From positions 127,184,978 to 127,248,977 of the forward strand of contig NC_044553.1 of assembly GCF_007565055.1 (NCBI RefSeq): DNA of 64,000 bases, given 5' to 3'. Position numbers and translations under genes: made by a program. This document shows positions 60,378 to 64,000 of the stretch, one piece after another. The stretch is from Rhinopithecus roxellana. Lineage: Eukaryota; Chordata; Mammalia; Primates; Cercopithecidae. The notes below the pieces were generated by a model. It was given only the letters and a program-made list of their open reading frames with translations. It did not search any database and had not been told where the DNA came from. Numbering within the stretch: position 1 is the stretch's first letter; each line of letters begins with the position of its first letter.

Positions 60378-60676
60378 AAAACTTACGTATCCTGGCCGGG
60401 CGCGGTGGCTCAAGCCTGTAATCCCAGCACTTTGGGAGGCCGAGACGGGCGGATCACGAGGTCAGGAGATCGAGACCATCCTGACTAACACAGTGAAACC
60501 CCGTCTCTACTAAAAATACAAAAAAAAACTAGCCGGGCGAGGTGGCGGGCGCCTGTAGTCCCAGCTACTCGGGAGGCTGAGGCGGGAGAATGGCGCAAAC
60601 CCGGGAGGCGGAGCTTGCAGTGAGCTGAGATCCGGCCACTGCACTCCAGTCCGGGCGACAGAGCGAGACTTCGCCT

Positions 60677-60722
<46 letters not shown>

Positions 60723-60732
60723 TACGTATCCT
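60378..60732 (+). mobile_element. Young AluYR-type SINE with long A tail
   Basis: Alu body from 60394 (ggccgggcgcggtggctcaa) with an uninterrupted A tail of about 43 at 60678-60720. The direct repeat acttacgtatcct stands at 60381-60393 and again from 60720. It shares the monkey-type readings of the copy at 20295 and differs from it at few sites. The long pure A tail marks a very recent insertion. Confidence 0.97.
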
Positions 60733-62319
60733 TACAAAGGTTCTCAGTATTTAATGTAGCTAAATTGAGAGAATGTTTCAGATACTAATTTCCATACAAT
60801 ATTAACTTTTCACTGCAGAGAGCCTTCAATGAAACTTCTTTAGAAAGACAAGTCAACAGAATGAGCTCGCCTACACACTACATAGCCAAACAATATTTAC
60901 ATTGACCTTCACCACCTGCATCACATCTACAGAGACAAAAACAAAAACAGGTCATCACCTCACAGTGCTAAGGTATTAAGATGATCCAGGAAATCTCTCC
61001 TCTAAACCAGGCCTGGGCCTTGGCCCCAATGTCTCTGATATCCCATATATGCTAATACAAGAAAGGGTGTGGGGTCAGAATTAGCCTAACTAGGGGGGAA
61101 ATTCATGTTGTTCCTCACTCCCCAGACTCCTCAGAACAGATCACATTATTCATAAGATGAGGACCGAGAGGCTACCCTCGCTAGTTTCTTTGGAAATACA
61201 GCCTTCCACACGAGCTGAATGTCCTCCTTTTCATGCAAGCATCGTCCTCAAAGCCATCATCTCTGCCTTGCTGGCATGGCTCCAACACAAGCGGTGAAAT
61301 GCATAAAGTTGTCTGAATTTTTTCCAGATCCCGGTCATCCAAAAAAAAAGGAAAGGTGCCTAGAAGGATAGAAGGCAGTCCATCTGGCACATCTAAACAT
61401 TACCCAAGTCCTCTGTTCACGCTCCCATAAAAAATAATAATTGGATTGTTTGGCTGTATTCCCAGATAATCACAATCAGTCTAGAATGTGCCTCAAGTAT
61501 GCCTTTTTTATTTTAGTATTTTGTTTCCTTTTCTTTGAGACATGGCTTTAGAATTTGTTGATGTACCGTGTTCCGAATAGGTAACAGCACACGCCCTCAT
61601 TAATGAGCTAACCACCCAGTTAGTTAAATTGCATTTCCCAAAATGAAGCACTGTATGAGTTGCATCATCTTAAGCTATTAATGCAAATGGTTTACCTCAG
61701 ACAGCCACCTACACAGATATATATCTGTAAAGCACCCACTGTGACCTAAGCGTTTAGTAGCCCACGGGAGACATGCTCCCTCACCTGCACAATCAACAGG
61801 GCCAAACTTTTTTGAAAATATTGATTGAGCGCAAGTAGCAACTTATAATCAAAATACATTGACAGGCTTTCTTCCCGATTACAGTAAGGCTGCAGCAGCC
61901 CAGCAGGGAAAACTATTTTGCTTCCAGATTTCTTATTTCTACCATTTCATGCTGTTAAATCGGCAACAAAGAACAGGTCTATATGAGACACTCCTGGCTT
62001 ATGACTGAGGCACTGCAGGGCCAGCCACAGGGACTTCTGCATGCCAAGACAGTCTTGTCCTGCTAGAGCAGGTCCATCAGCTGCCACGTGGGAGGAGGCG
62101 CTGGCTCCCAGTCCCCCTTCCTCCCTCCCCTCCCTGTTTCTAACTGTGAATGGTCAGATGAGCCTGAGGCACTGAGCAGTACCATCCATGAGCCACTGTG
62201 AAGGGCAGAGGAGCTTAAAGGAGAAAAATGTCAAGTTTTAGAGTAGACAGGTAGGGTCTTGGAGAGAGTTTGGGTAGCAAGTCTGTTTTGAGAGGTAATT
62301 TACTGTATCTCGTTGTCAC
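60733..62319. other. Unassigned, partly AT-rich
   Basis: No repeat is obvious between about 61400 and 62000, which has several TTAAT/ATTAA-type words. A short GA/CT-rich part lies near 62100-62140. No gene supported. Confidence 0.4.
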
Positions 62320-62398
62320 TTGCTGAGCGCATGCCCTTGGCACTGCCCAGGTGATCCTGGAACCAGCCCTGTACCTTATGCTTTAAGCTCTGAGCAGA

Positions 62399-62725
62399 AT
62401 GGGCAGCAACGTGAAGCTTCTCAGGAGCCCAGACTGGGAGGCAGCAGCAGGGGAGGCGGGAGCAGGGGAGGTGGCGGCAGGGGAGGCGGGAGCAACGCTC
62501 TGCGTCCAGGAGCCCCTGATCCAGGTAGAAACGAAGGAGTCAGGACCCAGGAGGCAGCCTCCCCACCTTGGTTCACACAGTGGATCAAAGACAAAGCAGA
62601 GGGGAAAGGAGCTCCAAGAAATCCTACTGCAATTAAATAAGCTGTTTCCAAATAATGTCCACAATGCTCTGATGAAGAATGTTGCAGCTTCTCCCCTTGC
62701 AAGAGACATCCTTCCCGTCCCTTAG
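62399..62725 (+). other. 108-codon ORF over a 15-bp GC-rich repeat, doubtful
   Basis: Begins MGSN and contains an Ala/Gly/Glu repeat (GEAGAGEVAAGEAG) coded by three 15-base units at 62447-62461, 62462-62476 and 62477-62491. A more ordinary C-terminal half follows (LNKLFPNNVHNALMKNV). The repeat keeps several frames open on both strands. No splice or homology support; probably not a gene, but it is the most gene-like ORF of the right end. Confidence 0.2.
62447..62491. repeat. 15-bp G-rich repeat, three copies
   Basis: Units gcaggggaggcggga, gcaggggaggtggcg and gcaggggaggcggga in tandem. Closely spaced G runs could form a quadruplex on the plus strand. Confidence 0.95.
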
Positions 62726-62954
62726 GAATGCCCCGAGAATCTGTGAACCCTTGCATTTCCACGTTTATTTTCTTTTCTTTTAATCCCATGTTTCTTGCAG
62801 GTCTGTGGGAATGGAAGTGCAGCGCTGTCCTGTCTGGCCTGTGGGTCCATGTTTTTCACTCCTTTATTGAGAAGGCAGTGGCCTGAGTCTGAATGGAGAT
62901 GATAGAGCACGCTGTGGAAGGGGTGATGTGCTAGCAGCAGCCAGAGACACAGGC

Positions 62955-63115
62955 TGGGGTAGTGGAGAGAACCCTGCCCTTGGAGAAGGAGAGCTGAGTT
63001 CACACTGTCGCTCAGCCACACACCAGCTGTGTGACCCTGCACCAGCGTTTGAATTCTTTCCCTAAGACTTGGTTTTTACATCTGTAAAAGGAAATTGGTA
63101 GGTGGGGACCGGGGT
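62955..63115 (+). mobile_element. MIR SINE
   Basis: Order gggtagtggagagaaccctg, gagctgagttcacactgtcg, caccagctgtgtgaccctgc, cttggtttttacatctgtaa follows the MIR core in sense. Confidence 0.7.
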
Positions 63116-64000
63116 CAGAATGTGCCTCCCTGAAGACAGCAGGAAACACATGCACAGAAGAGGGATCCTCACTGTTCTCTGGCCACTGCTTGGTGCTGGG
63201 CCTGTGTCAGCCCGGTGGGAAAGAGGAAATGGCCTTGGGACTGCGGTGACATGGCAGCGGCAGGACTCTGACGTGTGAGCTTCCCTCACTGGCATTTACT
63301 CCTCTTCCAAATTAATTACCCTGGGAGAATGGAACATCGTCTCTTAAAACTCAGAAAACCAGTCAACATTCTCAGACTTCTCCGACAGCTCTGCAACAGC
63401 AGTGACATTTTCCTAATAATTTTTCTGGCTCTAATATGGCTGCAGCCAACACAGTTGTCAGAAATAAACAGCGCCACTTTTTTTGTTTTTTATTTTCATC
63501 CCAAGTGGCGAGCCAGGGCAGAGCATGCTGCAGCCGTGTGCCTCGCACACCCCATGGCCTGAATGTCTTCTGGCTCTGACTATCCTCCACCAATAACAAC
63601 AACAATGGTGGTAACAAAAACTGCGAGCCCCTTTCTGGCGCATGATACATTGATCCTGAGGGCACAGACTTGCTGGCCACTCTGCTCCACTCAAAGCCTT
63701 GCCCCCTGCGTGATAGGGGCAGATGACCTCATCGCTTCCTGCTGGATGTTCCTCAGCTGTGAAGGGTGCTGAAAAAGAACAGGGACTTAAAGTCAAGGTA
63801 AGGATGTAACGGGCTGATGGGCTGAATGTACCTCTGGAGGTGTGCAGGCTCCATGTTCCAGCACTGAGCTCCTTGCAGGTCAGGTGCAGTCACCGGGCTG
63901 ACCCAGGGCTTCCCTGACACTCAGCTTGGTTCAAGTTTGATTTTTAAAGTTTATTAATGTTTTCTAAACTTTGAGTGAATACATGCATCATAAACTACAA
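63116..64000. other. Unassigned sequence to window end
   Basis: Short overlapping ORFs on both strands (up to 112 codons on minus at 63458-63796) without recognisable domains. No named repeat seen. Confidence 0.4.

Overview
This window is primate nuclear DNA, most likely from an Old World monkey (Cercopithecidae). About half is interspersed repeats, including some fourteen Alu copies. The two youngest Alus (20295-20598 and 60394-60719) carry substitution patterns I associate with macaque/baboon AluYR-type subfamilies. There is also a young full-length L1. I see no bacterial, phage, CRISPR, tRNA or rRNA features. The species call is inference from repeat subfamilies.

Layout. 1-4.9 kb: an old L1M in antisense, split by an AluJ, joined head-on to a sense L1M segment, then an old LINE-like tail. 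4.9-9.2 kb: mostly unique sequence with an AluS, an 86-bp tandem duplication and two pyrimidine-rich low-complexity blocks. 9.2-13.6 kb: sense L1M pieces (with an internal 18-bp minisatellite), an AluS, then a solo LTR split by a truncated AluY. 13.6-20.3 kb: unique DNA, an L2 tail and a long L1M/HAL1-like ORF1 segment. 20.3-23.7 kb: a young AluYR, a nearly complete MaLR (MST/THE1-type) element with both LTRs and target-site duplications, and a further LTR. 23.7-36.3 kb: mostly unique DNA with four Alus, a 32-bp triplicate, MIRs, a probable processed retrocopy and an old LINE tail carrying a (TG)n tract. 36.4-42.6 kb: a full-length L1 with perfect 17-bp target-site duplications, an intact ORF1 and an ORF2 broken by three lesions. 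42.6-51.4 kb: mostly unique DNA, then antisense L1M. 51.4-54 kb: an AluS with a long (GAAA)n tail and a ~940-bp CA-rich satellite. 54-64 kb: AluY, L2/MIR, a second L1M ORF1-ORF2 segment interrupted by two Alus, and mostly unique DNA.

Coding content. The only intact long protein-coding frame I can assign is L1 ORF1. Most other ORFs are translations of Alu, L1 or simple repeats. The best candidates for host coding sequence are four short plus-strand open segments with splice-like borders (35980-36084, 45358-45476, 46909-47050, 47292-47560). The last ends in a stop codon followed 155 bases later by AATAAA and a GT-rich stretch. The phases of exons 1-2 and of 3-4 agree, but 2-3 do not, so this is either a gene with an unseen exon, a decayed gene, or chance. 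I do not recognise the protein. If it is a gene, the young L1 sits in its first visible intron.

I found no convincing new biological system. The points most worth checking are the candidate exons, the young L1 and Alu insertions as possible polymorphisms, the satellite's higher-order structure, the perfect hairpin in the solo LTR, and the duplicated 5' end of the MaLR LTR.
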